DNA from: Lachnospiraceae bacterium
GTDB taxonomy: Bacteria > Bacillota > Clostridia > Lachnospirales > Lachnospiraceae
Direction: 5' to 3'
NCBI GenBank assembly: GCA_015258065.1
Contig: JABZIZ010000027.1
Span: forward strand, 1 to 22,130
DNA: 22,130 nucleotides
Shown here: positions 22,124 to 22,130 of the stretch, piece after piece
How the letters are laid out: every line of letters starts with the position of its first letter
How positions within the stretch are numbered: position 1 is the first letter of the stretch
Program-made: the position numbers and the translations under genes
The notes under the pieces: model-generated
What the model saw: only the letters and a program-made list of their open reading frames with translations
Told to the model about the DNA's origin: nothing
Databases searched by the model: none

Positions 22124-22130
22124 AATAGCC

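Overview
The window looks like a chromosomal segment of a Gram-positive anaerobe of the Clostridia, most likely Lachnospiraceae or a close relative. The reasons are an AddB-type (not RecB) recombination nuclease, a BipA/TypA GTPase, a DUF3048 secreted protein, DUF5722 secreted proteins, strong AGGAGG-type ribosome binding sites, and purine synthesis finished by a stand-alone AICAR formyltransferase plus a PurO-type IMP cyclohydrolase. This assignment is inference from gene content; no rRNA or other taxonomic marker is present.

Layout, left to right. (1) 2-1778: a 5'-truncated S66 peptidase-family gene and a leucine-carboxyl-methyltransferase-like SAM methyltransferase, probably one operon. 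(2) 1822-5845: promoter, typA, a secreted DUF3048 protein and a rho-independent terminator. (3) 5847-8077: an AT-rich accessory island with an NTF2-like gene, a broken AraC-family regulator and a KilA-N gene. Two halves of one small membrane-protein gene flank it in permuted order, which suggests that a circular molecule integrated here. (4) 8078-10816, minus strand: an ICMT-like membrane methyltransferase, PurO-type IMP cyclohydrolase and solo AICAR formyltransferase, ending at a strong hairpin. (5) 11016-14591: addB, divergent from the previous block, with a triple 14-bp repeat between them. (6) 14593-17950: an FnlC/WbjD-like UDP-HexNAc 2-epimerase with a repetitive N-terminal extension, an intergenic 23-24-bp tandem array, a HAD phosphatase/phosphomutase, and a secreted protein in which a propeller-like region appears to interrupt an InlB-type B-repeat. 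(7) 18082-18487: a twin operator/promoter in front of a gutted DUF4143 ATPase gene. (8) 18571-21920, minus strand: two tandem paralogous secreted DUF5722 TIM-barrel glycosidase-like proteins with their own terminator.

Functionally the host part mixes housekeeping genes (translation GTPase, purine synthesis, DNA repair) with cell-surface genes (DUF3048, nested B-repeat protein, DUF5722 pair, sugar epimerase). The most unusual structural signals are the permuted gene halves around the island, a 30-bp perfect palindrome inside the KilA-N coding sequence, the nested secreted protein, and four unrelated short tandem repeat arrays within 6 kb.
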